From: Amorphoplanes friuliensis DSM 7358
GTDB lineage: Bacteria > Actinomycetota > Actinomycetes > Mycobacteriales > Micromonosporaceae
Direction of reading: 5' to 3'
Assembly: GCF_000494755.1 (NCBI RefSeq)
Contig: NC_022657.1
Location: forward strand, 693,501 to 757,500
DNA: 64,000 nucleotides
Below the pieces are notes generated by a model, which saw only the letters and a list, made by a program, of their open reading frames with translations, had not been told where the DNA came from and did no database searches. Both the position numbers and the translations under genes were made by a program. Positions 24,788 to 33,095 of the stretch are shown here, in pieces (the first letter of the stretch is position 1; every line of letters starts with the position of its first letter).

Positions 24788-25120
24788 TCACTTACCTTCT
24801 GTGTCTTCGTCTTCGGAGAGGTGGAAGACCTCGGTGAGCAGGGGGAAACCCTCTTCGGGAGTGGTGCCGGCGAAGAAGGGGGCCATCTCAGCCTGCCAGC
24901 GGGCGTTCACGTCGGTGGCGTCCATCGCGGCCCGGGACGCGTCGAGGTTGTCGGCTTCGACGTAGCCGATCAGGAGGCCGTCGGGGCGCAGGAACAAGGA
25001 GTAGTTGCGCCAGCCGGTGGCCCGCAATGCTGACTGCATCTCGGGCCACACGGCCTGGTGCCGCTCCACGTACTCCGCAATCCGGTCCTCGCGGACTTGG
25101 AGGTGGAAGCAGTAGCGCAT
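24788..25120 (-). CDS. rhaM: L-rhamnose mutarotase
   Basis: 110 aa, the family's usual length. Interconverts alpha and beta anomers of L-rhamnose, feeding the isomerase. MRYCFHLQV starts the ferredoxin-like fold; H21 in EYVERHQAVWPEM is the expected catalytic His, and NYSLFLRPDGLLIGYVE is conserved. It sits 5 nt after rhaS and touches rhaI. Also called rhaU in rhizobial operons. Confidence 0.93.
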   Translation of the reverse strand: MRYCFHLQVREDRIAEYVERHQAVWPEMQSALRATGWRNYSLFLRPDGLLIGYVEADNLDASRAAMDATDVNARWQAEMAPFFAGTTPEEGFPLLTEVFHLSEDEDTEGK

Positions 25121-25125
25121 GGCTG

Positions 25126-26199
25126 TCAGAAGTTGAACTGGTCGATGTTCTCGGCGGTGAACTCGGTCGGCGGGCCGAGGACGATCTCACCGGCGGCGCC
25201 GACGGTGTACGGGCCGAGCTTGCCGGCGGTGAATTTCTCGCCTTCCTTGCCGGTGATCTGACCCGAGGCCAGAGCGGCACCGGCGTACGCGGCGAGGTAG
25301 CCGATGTCGGCCGGGTTCCACAGCGCGAACTTCTTCACGGTGCCGTCCTTGACGTACTCGCGCATCTGGTTCGGCAGGCCCAGACCGGTAATGGCGACCT
25401 TGCCCTTATAGTTCGAGGAGCTGACGTAGCGCGAGGCGGCGGCGATGCCCACCGTGGTCGGCGAGACGATGACCTTCAGGTTCGGGTACGACTGCAGCAG
25501 ACCCTGGGCCTCCTGGAACGACTTCTGGTCGTCGTCGTTGCCGTACGCGGTCTTGACCAGCTTGAGCTTGGAGTTCTCCGGCTTGGCCAGTTCGGTCTTC
25601 ATGACCTCGATCCAGGCGTTCTGGTTCGTGGCGTTCGGGGTGGCCGACAGGATCGCGATCTCACCTTCACCACCGGCGAGCTCGCTGGCCATCTTGACCA
25701 GGCTCTCGCCGATGCCCTGGGTGGTGGCCTGGTTGATGAAGACGTCGCGGCAGTCCTTGGAGGCGTCCGAGTCGAACGCGACGATCTTGATGCCGGCCTG
25801 GCGGGCCTGGTTCAGCGACGGGCAGACCGCGTTCGGGTCGTTGGCGGCGATGCCGATGACGTCCTGCTGCTGCTGGATGAGCGTGTTGATGTAGCTGACC
25901 TGCGACGACGCGCTGGCATCGTTCGGGCCGACCAGTTTGTACTCGCCCTTCAGCTCGCCGGCGGCAACCTTGCCACCACCGACCTCCACGTCGGTGTACG
26001 GGTTGTTCAGCTGCTTCGGCAGGAAGGCGATCTTCAGGCCTTCCTTGAGCTTCGCGTTCGGGTCGGCGGCACCGGACTGCGCGGCGGCGGGACCCGAGTC
26101 GGAGGCGCTGTCCTTGGTGGTGCCGCCACAAGCAGCGATACCAAGAACCAGCAGTGATGCGGCGCTTGCCGAGAGTAGGCGTCGGTGGGTGCGAAGCAT
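25126..26199 (-). CDS. rhaS: Rhamnose ABC transporter substrate-binding lipoprotein
   Basis: 357 aa. GGAG lies 6 nt before ATG 26199. A lipobox LVLGIAAC ends the signal peptide. The mature protein has LPKQLNNPYTDVEVGGG, GIAANDPNAVCPSLNQARQ, VAFDSDASKDCRDVFINQA and GLPNQMREYVKDG, the pattern of RhaS-type binding proteins. Captures rhamnose for RhaPQT. The assignment to rhamnose rests on both family pattern and operon. Confidence 0.92.
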   Translation of the reverse strand: MLRTHRRLLSASAASLLVLGIAACGGTTKDSASDSGPAAAQSGAADPNAKLKEGLKIAFLPKQLNNPYTDVEVGGGKVAAGELKGEYKLVGPNDASASSQVSYINTLIQQQQDVIGIAANDPNAVCPSLNQARQAGIKIVAFDSDASKDCRDVFINQATTQGIGESLVKMASELAGGEGEIAILSATPNATNQNAWIEVMKTELAKPENSKLKLVKTAYGNDDDQKSFQEAQGLLQSYPNLKVIVSPTTVGIAAASRYVSSSNYKGKVAITGLGLPNQMREYVKDGTVKKFALWNPADIGYLAAYAGAALASGQITGKEGEKFTAGKLGPYTVGAAGEIVLGPPTEFTAENIDQFNF

Positions 26200-26224
26200 G
26201 GCGAGCTCCTATACGAGGGGAAGG

Positions 26225-27214
26225 TCAAACAGTGGCGGCGCGGCGGAGTCTCCGCCTTTGCCAGGTACTGCGGATCGAGGTGGCGATGTTGGGCAGGAGC
26301 ACGGAGAGCACGAGCAGGGCGCCGGTGACGATGTTCAGCGCCTGACCCGACACGTCCTGCAGACGCAGTGCGTTCTGGAGTGCGGCGAGCAGGACCACGC
26401 CGGCGAGGACACCCGGGAGGCTGCCCTTGCCGCCGAAGATGGAGACACCACCGAGCAGGACCGCGGCGACCACGGCCAGCTCGAGTCCGGCACCGTTGTC
26501 GGCGCGGGCGCTGGAGTAGCGCAGCGTCCACAGCACACCGACCAGTCCGGCGACCGCGCCACTGACCACGTACAGCCAGAACTTGGTGCGGGCGACGCGG
26601 ATGCCGGAGAAGTGGGCGGCCTCGGCGTTCGCACCGATCGCGTACAGGGAACGGCCGAACGGGGTCGCGTGCAGGACCACCCCGAAGATCACCGCGAGGG
26701 CGACGATCAGGATGAGGACGTTCGGGATCGAGCCGCCACCGATGGTCCCCGTGACCCAGCCGGTGTAGTTGAACGGGAAGTCGGCGACTGCGCCGTCACC
26801 GAGGACGACCAGCGCGAGGCCGCGGTACAGGGCGAGCGTGCCGATCGTGACAGCCAGCGAGGGCAGGCCGAGGCCGGTGACGAGGAAGCCGTTCAGGGCA
26901 CCGAGCACCGCGCCGGCGATGATGCAGATCGGGATGATCGACTCGATGGAGAGGCCCTGGTTCCACAGCCAGCCCATGATCGAGCTGGCCAGGCCCAGGG
27001 TGCTCGCCACCGACAGGTCGATCTCGCCGGTCACGATGATGAAGGTCATCGGCAGGGCGACCAGCAGGATCGGCATCAGGTCGAGCACCAGGAAGGTGAA
27101 GTTGCGGCTGGTCCCGAAGTTCGGCACACCCAGCGACGCGATCACCAGCACCACGACGGTGAGCGCGATGATGATGGTGTCCCAGCCGGCCAGCTTCCGC
27201 TTCAGCTCAGACAT
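26225..27214 (-). CDS. rhaQ: Rhamnose ABC transporter permease 2
   Basis: 329 aa, about 8-10 membrane segments. TFIIVTGEIDLSVASTLGL, GALNGFLVTGLGLPSLAVTI and VAAVLLGGVSIFGGKGSLPG are the permease signatures. It starts at ATG 27214, 8 nt inside the end of rhaP, and pairs with it as a heterodimer in the membrane. Confidence 0.92.
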   Translation of the reverse strand: MSELKRKLAGWDTIIIALTVVVLVIASLGVPNFGTSRNFTFLVLDLMPILLVALPMTFIIVTGEIDLSVASTLGLASSIMGWLWNQGLSIESIIPICIIAGAVLGALNGFLVTGLGLPSLAVTIGTLALYRGLALVVLGDGAVADFPFNYTGWVTGTIGGGSIPNVLILIVALAVIFGVVLHATPFGRSLYAIGANAEAAHFSGIRVARTKFWLYVVSGAVAGLVGVLWTLRYSSARADNGAGLELAVVAAVLLGGVSIFGGKGSLPGVLAGVVLLAALQNALRLQDVSGQALNIVTGALLVLSVLLPNIATSIRSTWQRRRLRRAATV

Positions 27215-28229
27215 GCGAGTCCTTCTTCCGCAGTGACCGGGCGATCCGGACCGCGACCAGGCGGTCCGCGCAGATGGCCAGAATGATCAGGGCGCCGACG
27301 ATCGCCTGCTGCCAGAACTGGTTGATGTCGAGGACGGTCAGGGCGCTGCCGATCACGGTCAGGAGCAGGGCGCCGAGACCGGCACCCCAGACCGTGCCGC
27401 TGCCACCGAAGACCGCGACCCCGCCGACAACCACCGCGGCGACGACGTTCAGCTCGTACCCGGTGCCGGCGGCCGCGTCGACCGTGCCGAACCGGGCGGC
27501 GAAGAGGACACCGGCCAGGCCCGCGAGCGCCCCGCTGACGATGAACGCACCCAGCAGGTTGCGGCTGACCTTGATGCCGGCCAGCTCGGCGGCCTGCGGG
27601 CTGGAACCCATCGCGTACAGCTCGCGGCCGACGCGGTAGTTGCGCATCACCAGGGAGACTCCGCCGACGACGATCAGGGCGATCAGCACCAGCCACGGGA
27701 TCTTCAGGAACGAGGCGTTGGCGAACTGCAGGAAGTGCCGCGGCAGCTCGTCGGCGTTGACCTGCTGGCCACCCGCCCACGAGTAGGTCAGACCGCGGAA
27801 GATGTACATCGTGCCGAGCGTGACCACCAGCGCGGGCACCCGGCCGTACCGGACGAGGACACCGTTGAGCAGGCCCGCGGCGCCGCCGACAGCCAGGCCG
27901 ACCAGCAGGGCGACGACCATCGGCAGGCCGGGGTTCGCGCTCATCATCGTGGCCACGGTGAACGCGCTCAGGCCGAGGACCGAGCCGACCGACAGGTCGA
28001 TGTTGCGCGTGATGACCACCACGGCCTGACCGGCGGCCATCACTGCGATGATCGCCGTGTTGAGCAGGATGTCGCGGACGCTCTGGCCGGAGAGGAACCG
28101 CGGGTTGCTGATCGCCGTGTAGGCGACCAGGACCGCGAGGGCCACCACGATGCCGAGCTCGCGGGTCTTCAGCACACCGCCCAGCGAGAACTGCGGCCGT
28201 TTCGGCTTCGACGCGACTGCCGTGGTCAT
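27207..28229 (-). CDS. rhaP: Rhamnose ABC transporter permease 1
   Basis: 340 aa from ATG 28229, whose first bases overlap the rhaT stop (ATGA). Conserved [40 protein letters not shown] and [20 protein letters not shown]. The frame is open up to 28496 but that part lies inside rhaT. Forms the import channel together with RhaQ. Confidence 0.92.
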   Translation of the reverse strand: MTTAVASKPKRPQFSLGGVLKTRELGIVVALAVLVAYTAISNPRFLSGQSVRDILLNTAIIAVMAAGQAVVVITRNIDLSVGSVLGLSAFTVATMMSANPGLPMVVALLVGLAVGGAAGLLNGVLVRYGRVPALVVTLGTMYIFRGLTYSWAGGQQVNADELPRHFLQFANASFLKIPWLVLIALIVVGGVSLVMRNYRVGRELYAMGSSPQAAELAGIKVSRNLLGAFIVSGALAGLAGVLFAARFGTVDAAAGTGYELNVVAAVVVGGVAVFGGSGTVWGAGLGALLLTVIGSALTVLDINQFWQQAIVGALIILAICADRLVAVRIARSLRKKDSHV

Positions 28230-29749
28230 GCTGCCACCTGTCCCATGGCCGCGTACATGACGGACTCCTCCGTGGCTTCGTCTCGGGTGAGCTGGGCGGC
28301 GATGTGACCCTCGCGCAGCACGATGATCCGGTCGGCCATGCCCAGCACCTCGGGCAGCTCGGACGAGACCATCACGACCGCGAGGCCCCGGGCGGCCAGC
28401 GACGACATCAGCCGGTGGACCTCGGCCTTGGTGCCGACGTCGATGCCCCGGGTGGGCTCGTCGACGATGAGCAGTTTCGGGCTGGTGGCCAGCCATTTGG
28501 CCAGCACGACCTTCTGCTGGTTGCCACCCGACAGCGTGCCGACCGGGTCGGAGAGGCGGCCCAGTTTGGTGTGCAGCTGCTCGGTCCAGCTGCGGGCCTC
28601 CTGCCGCTCGGAACCGCCGAAGAGCAGGCCGAGCTTGGCCAGTGCGCGGCTGCGCGGGAGGGTCACGTTGCGTTCGACGGACAACTCCATGATCAGGCCC
28701 TGCTGGCGGCGGTCCTCGGGGACCAGGCCCATGCCCGCGGCCATGGCGGCCCGCGGCGAGCCGGCCTTGAGCCGCTTGCCGAGGAACTTCACCGAGCCGG
28801 TGTCGTACCTGTCGACGCCGAACACCGCCTGCATGACCTCGCTGCGACCGGCGCCGACCAGGCCGGCCAGCGCGACGATCTCGCCCGCCTTGACGGTGAA
28901 GCTGATGTCGCGGAAGACGCCCTCGCGGCCCAGGCCCTCCACCTCGAGGACGGTCTCGCCGATCGTGGCGTCCTGCTTGGGGAAGAGCGCGCTCAGGTCG
29001 CGGCCGACCATCCGCCGGATCATGTCGTCGACGCTGAGGTCGGCGACGAGCTCGGTGCAGACGTGCTTGCCGTCCCGCATGATCGTGACCCGCTGACAGA
29101 GGGCGGTGATCTCCTCGAAGCGGTGCGAGATGAACATGATCGCGGCGCCCTCGTCGCGCAGCGCCCGGGTGACCGTGAAGAGCCGCTCGACCTCGACACC
29201 GCTGAGGGCGGCGGTGGGCTCATCCATGATCAGGATGCGCGCTTCGCTGGAGAGGGCCTTGGCGATCTCGACGAGCTGCTGGTCGGCGATCGACAGGCCG
29301 CGGGCCGGGCGGTCCGGGTCGATGTGCACACCGAGCCGGGCGAAGAGCCGCGCCGCGTTGGTGTGCATCGCCCGCCGGTCGATCTGCCGGAGCCGGGTCA
29401 GTGGCTGGTTGCCCATCGCGATGTTCTCGGCGACCGAGAGGTCGGGGAAGAGCGTCGGTTCCTGGTAGATGACGGCGATGCCGGCGGCCTTCGCATCGGC
29501 CGGGCCGGTGAACTCGGTCGCCGTGCCGTTGACCGCGAGCGTCCCGGTGTCGGGGCGGTGCACGCCGGCGAGCATCTTGACGATCGTCGACTTGCCGGCA
29601 CCGTTCTCGCCGACGAGCGCGTGGGCCTCACCTGCGTACAGCGGGAAGCTGACTCCCTGCACGGCCGCCACGGCGCCGAAGGACTTGCTCACCTCGCGCA
29701 CTTCCAGCAGGGCCGGGCCGGCCGACGACTTGTCGGGCGCTGCCGCCAC
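28226..29749 (-). CDS. rhaT: Rhamnose ABC transporter ATPase (two domains)
   Basis: 507 aa from GTG 29749, with GGAGG 6 bases upstream. N-domain: Walker [10 protein letters not shown], degenerate signature [10 protein letters not shown], Walker [14 protein letters not shown]-domain: unusual Walker [10 protein letters not shown], signature [10 protein letters not shown], Walker [13 protein letters not shown]. This is the RbsA/RhaT layout. It is the first gene of the minus-strand operon and lies behind a promoter with a rhamnose-type LacI operator. Confidence 0.94.
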   Translation of the reverse strand: MAAAPDKSSAGPALLEVREVSKSFGAVAAVQGVSFPLYAGEAHALVGENGAGKSTIVKMLAGVHRPDTGTLAVNGTATEFTGPADAKAAGIAVIYQEPTLFPDLSVAENIAMGNQPLTRLRQIDRRAMHTNAARLFARLGVHIDPDRPARGLSIADQQLVEIAKALSSEARILIMDEPTAALSGVEVERLFTVTRALRDEGAAIMFISHRFEEITALCQRVTIMRDGKHVCTELVADLSVDDMIRRMVGRDLSALFPKQDATIGETVLEVEGLGREGVFRDISFTVKAGEIVALAGLVGAGRSEVMQAVFGVDRYDTGSVKFLGKRLKAGSPRAAMAAGMGLVPEDRRQQGLIMELSVERNVTLPRSRALAKLGLLFGGSERQEARSWTEQLHTKLGRLSDPVGTLSGGNQQKVVLAKWLATSPKLLIVDEPTRGIDVGTKAEVHRLMSSLAARGLAVVMVSSELPEVLGMADRIIVLREGHIAAQLTRDEATEESVMYAAMGQVAA

Positions 29750-29773
29750 GGGCCACCTCCGCAGTGATGTCGT

Positions 29774-29829
29774 TGAAATGTTTCATACGCCGTGTGACGA
29801 ACGTAGGTGGCCCCGATCACACGTGTCAA
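29774..29829 (-). promoter_or_regulatory. rhaT promoter with rhamnose operator
   Basis: On the minus strand: TTGACA (29824-29829), 18-nt spacer, TACGTT (29800-29805). Downstream of the predicted start lies TGAAATGTTTCA (29774-29785), a near-perfect match to the operator TGAAACGTTTCA at rhaEW. Binding there would block early transcription of the transport operon. Confidence 0.75.
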
Positions 29830-29894
29830 GCACTGGACGGAAACGAACGAGAAACATGGGCCCGGTACGGGAAGCAGGTGCCGTACGATGTCGC

Positions 29895-29906
29895 TTCAAC
29901 GTTTCA
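29895..29906. promoter_or_regulatory. Operator at the rhamnose regulator gene
   Basis: TTCAACGTTTCA shares the right half and central CG of the rhamnose operator and lies 11 bp before the regulator start codon. A TACGAT -10-like box is at 29884-29889. Autoregulation is likely. Confidence 0.6.
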
Positions 29907-29917
29907 AAGGGGGAGCC

Positions 29918-30952
29918 GTGGTCAACGGCAGGACACCGTCCGTCAAGGACGTCGCCCGTTCGGCCGGGGTTTCCCTGGGCACGGTCTCGAATGTCATGAA
30001 CCGCCCCGAGGTGGTCAGCCCGTCGACGCGCGAACGGGTCGAGCGGGCCATGGCCGAGCTCGGCTTCGTGCGGAACGAGTCCGCCCGCCAGCTGCGCGCC
30101 GGCACCAGCCGCAGCCTCGCCTACGTGATGCTCGACGGCAGCAACCCGTTCTTCCACGACGTCGCGCAGGGCATCGAGCTCGCCGCCGAGGACGCCGACC
30201 TGTCGCTGTTCATCTGCAACAGCAACAGCCGCGCCGAGCGCGAGGAGGTCCACCTCGACCGCCTGATGCAGCAGCGGGTGCAGGGCATCCTGATCACGCC
30301 GGTCAACCCGGAAGCCGCTCATCTCGGGGAGATCAGCCGCCGCGGCATCCCCGTCGTCATAGTCGACCGGGTCGGTGTCGGTGGCGCGTTCTGCTCGGTG
30401 GCGGTCGACGATGTGCTGGGTGGGCGCATCGCGGTCGAACATCTGGCCGAGCAGGGGCACACCCGCGTCGCCGTCGTCGGCGGGCCGGAGTCGATCGGTC
30501 AGGTGCGCGAACGGGTCGAGGGCGCCCGGCAGATCTGGGCCGAGCTCGGCCTGCCGCCCGAGGATCTGACCTATCTGCCGACGGCCGCGCTGACGGTCGC
30601 CGAGGGACGTTCGGCGGGGGAGCGGCTGGCCGGCATCCCGGCCCGGCGCCGGCCGACCGCCGCGTTCTGCGCGAACGACCTGCTCGCGCTCGGACTGCTC
30701 CAGCAGAGCATCGGCGCCGGTCTCCGGGTGCCGGAGGAGCTGGCCATCGTCGGTTTCGACGACATCGAATTCGCCGCCGCGGCCGCGGTCCCGCTGACCT
30801 CGGTGCGTCAGCCGCGGCAGGAGCTGGGGCGTGCCGCCGCGCAGCTGGTGCTGGACGAGGCGACCAATCCCGACCACGAGCACCAGCAGCTGAGCTTCGT
30901 CCCGGAGCTGGTCGCGCGGGCCTCCACGGTCGTCCGTTCCCGGGCCTACTGA
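29918..30952 (+). CDS. rhaR: LacI-family regulator of rhamnose catabolism
   Basis: 344 aa from GTG 29918, behind AAGGGGG. HTH SVKDVARSAGVSLGTVSNVMN; minor-groove hinge ESARQLRAG; effector domain with LDGSNPFFHDVAQGIELAAE, GILITPVNPEAA, VIVDRVGVGG and IVGFDDIEFAAAAAVPLTSV. It sits between the two arms of the rhamnose locus and is flanked by four matching operator copies, so it is almost surely the rhamnose repressor. The name rhaR is by role; it is not the AraC-type RhaR of E. coli. Confidence 0.9.
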   Translation: MVNGRTPSVKDVARSAGVSLGTVSNVMNRPEVVSPSTRERVERAMAELGFVRNESARQLRAGTSRSLAYVMLDGSNPFFHDVAQGIELAAEDADLSLFICNSNSRAEREEVHLDRLMQQRVQGILITPVNPEAAHLGEISRRGIPVVIVDRVGVGGAFCSVAVDDVLGGRIAVEHLAEQGHTRVAVVGGPESIGQVRERVEGARQIWAELGLPPEDLTYLPTAALTVAEGRSAGERLAGIPARRRPTAAFCANDLLALGLLQQSIGAGLRVPEELAIVGFDDIEFAAAAAVPLTSVRQPRQELGRAAAQLVLDEATNPDHEHQQLSFVPELVARASTVVRSRAY

Positions 30953-30962
30953 CAACGTTTCA
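30951..30962. promoter_or_regulatory. Auxiliary rhamnose operator
   Basis: GACAACGTTTCA overlaps the rhaR stop and lies 27 nt upstream of the rhaEW -35 box. It keeps the ACGTTTCA half of the consensus and may support looping with the site at 31031. Confidence 0.5.
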
Positions 30963-30988
30963 GAAGCCGGTGGATCCGGCCCGAGGTA

Positions 30989-31042
30989 TTGACCGGGCGC
31001 GGCTCCGGCCCGTAACCTGCCTGCAATGTGTGAAACGTTTCA
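30989..31042 (+). promoter_or_regulatory. rhaEW promoter with perfect rhamnose operator
   Basis: TTGACC (30989-30994), 18-nt spacer, TAACCT (31013-31018). The perfect 12-bp palindrome TGAAACGTTTCA (31031-31042) lies just past the predicted start point, 22 bp before the start codon. Confidence 0.78.
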
Positions 31043-31064
31043 TGCGAGCTGGTGAAGGATGCCC

Positions 31065-33095
31065 ATGTCGAACCCCGCAGTCAGCGACCTCCTGGCCCGC
31101 AGCAACCGCCTCGGCGCCGACCCCCGCAACACCAACTACGCCGGGGGCAACACCTCGGCCAAAGGTGCGGAGACCGACCCCGTCACCGGTACGCCGGCGG
31201 AGCTGCTGTGGGTCAAGGGATCGGGCGGCGACCTCGGCACGCTGACGGAGCCCGGCCTCGCCGTGCTGCGGCTCGACCGGCTGCGGGCGCTGGCGGGGGT
31301 CTTCCCGGGTGTCGACCGCGAGGACGAGATGGTCGCGGCGTTCGACTACTGCCTGCACGGCCGCGGCGGTGCGGCCCCGTCCATCGACACGGCCATGCAC
31401 GGCCTGGTCGACGTGGCGCACGTCGACCACCTGCACCCCGACGCGGGCATCGCGCTGGCCACCGCCGCCGACGGCCCCGCCCTGACCAAGGAGATCTTCG
31501 GCGACCGGGTGCTCTGGGTGCCCTGGCGCCGGCCCGGATTCCAGCTCGGCCTCGACATCGCCGCCGTGCAGCGCGCCAACCCGCAGGCCATCGGCGTCAT
31601 CCTCGGCGGCCACGGCATCACCGCCTGGGGCGCCACCAGCGCCGAGTGCGAGACCAACTCCCTCGAGATCATCAACACCGCCGCGGCCTACCTGGCCGCG
31701 CACGGCCGCGAGGCGCCCTTCGGCCCGCTGATCCACGAGCCCCTGCCCGATCCGGTACGCCGTGAGCGCGCCGCCGCCCTCTTCCCCGTCGTGCGGGGAC
31801 TCGCGTCCACGGACCGCGCGCAGGTCGGCCACTACACGGATTCCGAGGTTGTCCTCGACTTCGTACGCCGCGAACGGATGCCGGAACTGGCCGCGCTCGG
31901 CACCTCGTGCCCGGACCACTTCCTGCGTACCAAGGTCAAGCCTTTGGTCTTGGACACCGCGCCCGACGCGCCGCTGGAGGAGGTCGAGGCCCGGCTCAAG
32001 GAGTTGCACGCGGCCTACCGCGACGACTACCGCGGTTACTACGAGCGGCACGCGGGGCCGGACAGCCCGGCTATGCGCGGCGCGGACCCCGCGATCGTGC
32101 TGGTGCCCGGGGTGGGGATGTTCAGTTTCGGGGCCAACAAGCAGACCGCGCGGGTCGCCGGCGAGTTCTACGTCAACGCCATCAACGTGATGCACGGCGC
32201 CGAGTCCGTCTCGACCTACGCGCCGATCGACGAGGCCGAGAAGTTCCGCATCGAGTACTGGGCTCTCGAAGAGGCGAAGCTGCAGCGGATGCCGAAGCCG
32301 AAGCCGCTCGCGACCCGGGTCGCGTTCGTGACCGGTGGCGGCTCGGGCATCGGCAAGGCGATCGCGCTGCGGCTCGCCGCCGAGGGCGCGTGTGTTGTGG
32401 TCGCGGACCGAGACTTTGAAGCGGCGACTTCGGTGGCCGGTGAGATCGGCTCGGCGGACGTCGCGGTCGCGGTGGCTGCGGACGTCACTTCGGAGGCCGA
32501 GGTCACCGCCGCGCTGCGAGAGGCCGTGCTGGCGTTCGGCGGGGTGGATCTGGTGGTCAACAACGCCGGGCTGTCGATCTCCAAGCCGCTGCTGGAGACC
32601 ACCGAGGCTGACTGGGACCTGCAGCACGACGTCATGGCCAAGGGTTCGTTCCTGGTGGCCAAGGCCGCCGCCGCGGTGATGATCGCGCAGGGGCTCGGCG
32701 GCGACATCGTCTACATCTCCAGCAAGAACTCGCTCTTCGCCGGCCCTAACAACGTCGCCTACGGCGCGGCCAAGGCCGACCAGGCACACCAGGTTCGACT
32801 GCTCGCGGCCGAGCTCGGCGGGCACGGCATCCGGGTCAACGGCATCAACCCCGACGGCGTGGTCCGCGGCTCCGGCATCTTCGCCGGCGGCTGGGGCGCC
32901 AAGCGGGCCGCGGTGTACGGCGTACCGGAGTCGGAACTCGGCGCGTACTACGCCCAGCGCACGCTGCTCAAGCGTGAGGTGCTCCCGGAGCACGTCGCCA
33001 ACGCGGTGTTCGTCCTGACCGGCGGCGAGCTGTCCCACACGACGGGCCTGCACATCCCGGTGGACGCCGGGGTGGCGGCGGCGTTCCTGCGATGA
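31065..33095 (+). CDS. rhaEW: Fused rhamnulose-1-P aldolase / L-lactaldehyde dehydrogenase
   Basis: 676 aa from ATG 31065, with GAAGG 6 bases upstream. N-terminal class II aldolase domain (about 1-400): GGNTSAK, VAHVDHLHPDAGIA (zinc His), LGGHGITAWG. It splits rhamnulose-1-P into DHAP and L-lactaldehyde. C-terminal SDR domain (about 415-676): VTGGGSGIGKAIALRL, NNAGLSIS, Ser/Tyr/Lys in ISSKNS and YGAAKADQ. It is expected to oxidise lactaldehyde to L-lactate. This is the RhaEW type found in Bacillus, Chloroflexi and actinomycetes. The end overlaps rhaB by 4 nt. Confidence 0.92.
   Translation: MSNPAVSDLLARSNRLGADPRNTNYAGGNTSAKGAETDPVTGTPAELLWVKGSGGDLGTLTEPGLAVLRLDRLRALAGVFPGVDREDEMVAAFDYCLHGRGGAAPSIDTAMHGLVDVAHVDHLHPDAGIALATAADGPALTKEIFGDRVLWVPWRRPGFQLGLDIAAVQRANPQAIGVILGGHGITAWGATSAECETNSLEIINTAAAYLAAHGREAPFGPLIHEPLPDPVRRERAAALFPVVRGLASTDRAQVGHYTDSEVVLDFVRRERMPELAALGTSCPDHFLRTKVKPLVLDTAPDAPLEEVEARLKELHAAYRDDYRGYYERHAGPDSPAMRGADPAIVLVPGVGMFSFGANKQTARVAGEFYVNAINVMHGAESVSTYAPIDEAEKFRIEYWALEEAKLQRMPKPKPLATRVAFVTGGGSGIGKAIALRLAAEGACVVVADRDFEAATSVAGEIGSADVAVAVAADVTSEAEVTAALREAVLAFGGVDLVVNNAGLSISKPLLETTEADWDLQHDVMAKGSFLVAKAAAAVMIAQGLGGDIVYISSKNSLFAGPNNVAYGAAKADQAHQVRLLAAELGGHGIRVNGINPDGVVRGSGIFAGGWGAKRAAVYGVPESELGAYYAQRTLLKREVLPEHVANAVFVLTGGELSHTTGLHIPVDAGVAAAFLR

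Noticed and set aside
28230..28496. Longer start for rhaP
   Set aside because: The extra 89 codons lie wholly within rhaT and lack membrane character; ATG 28229 with the ATGA overlap is the natural start.
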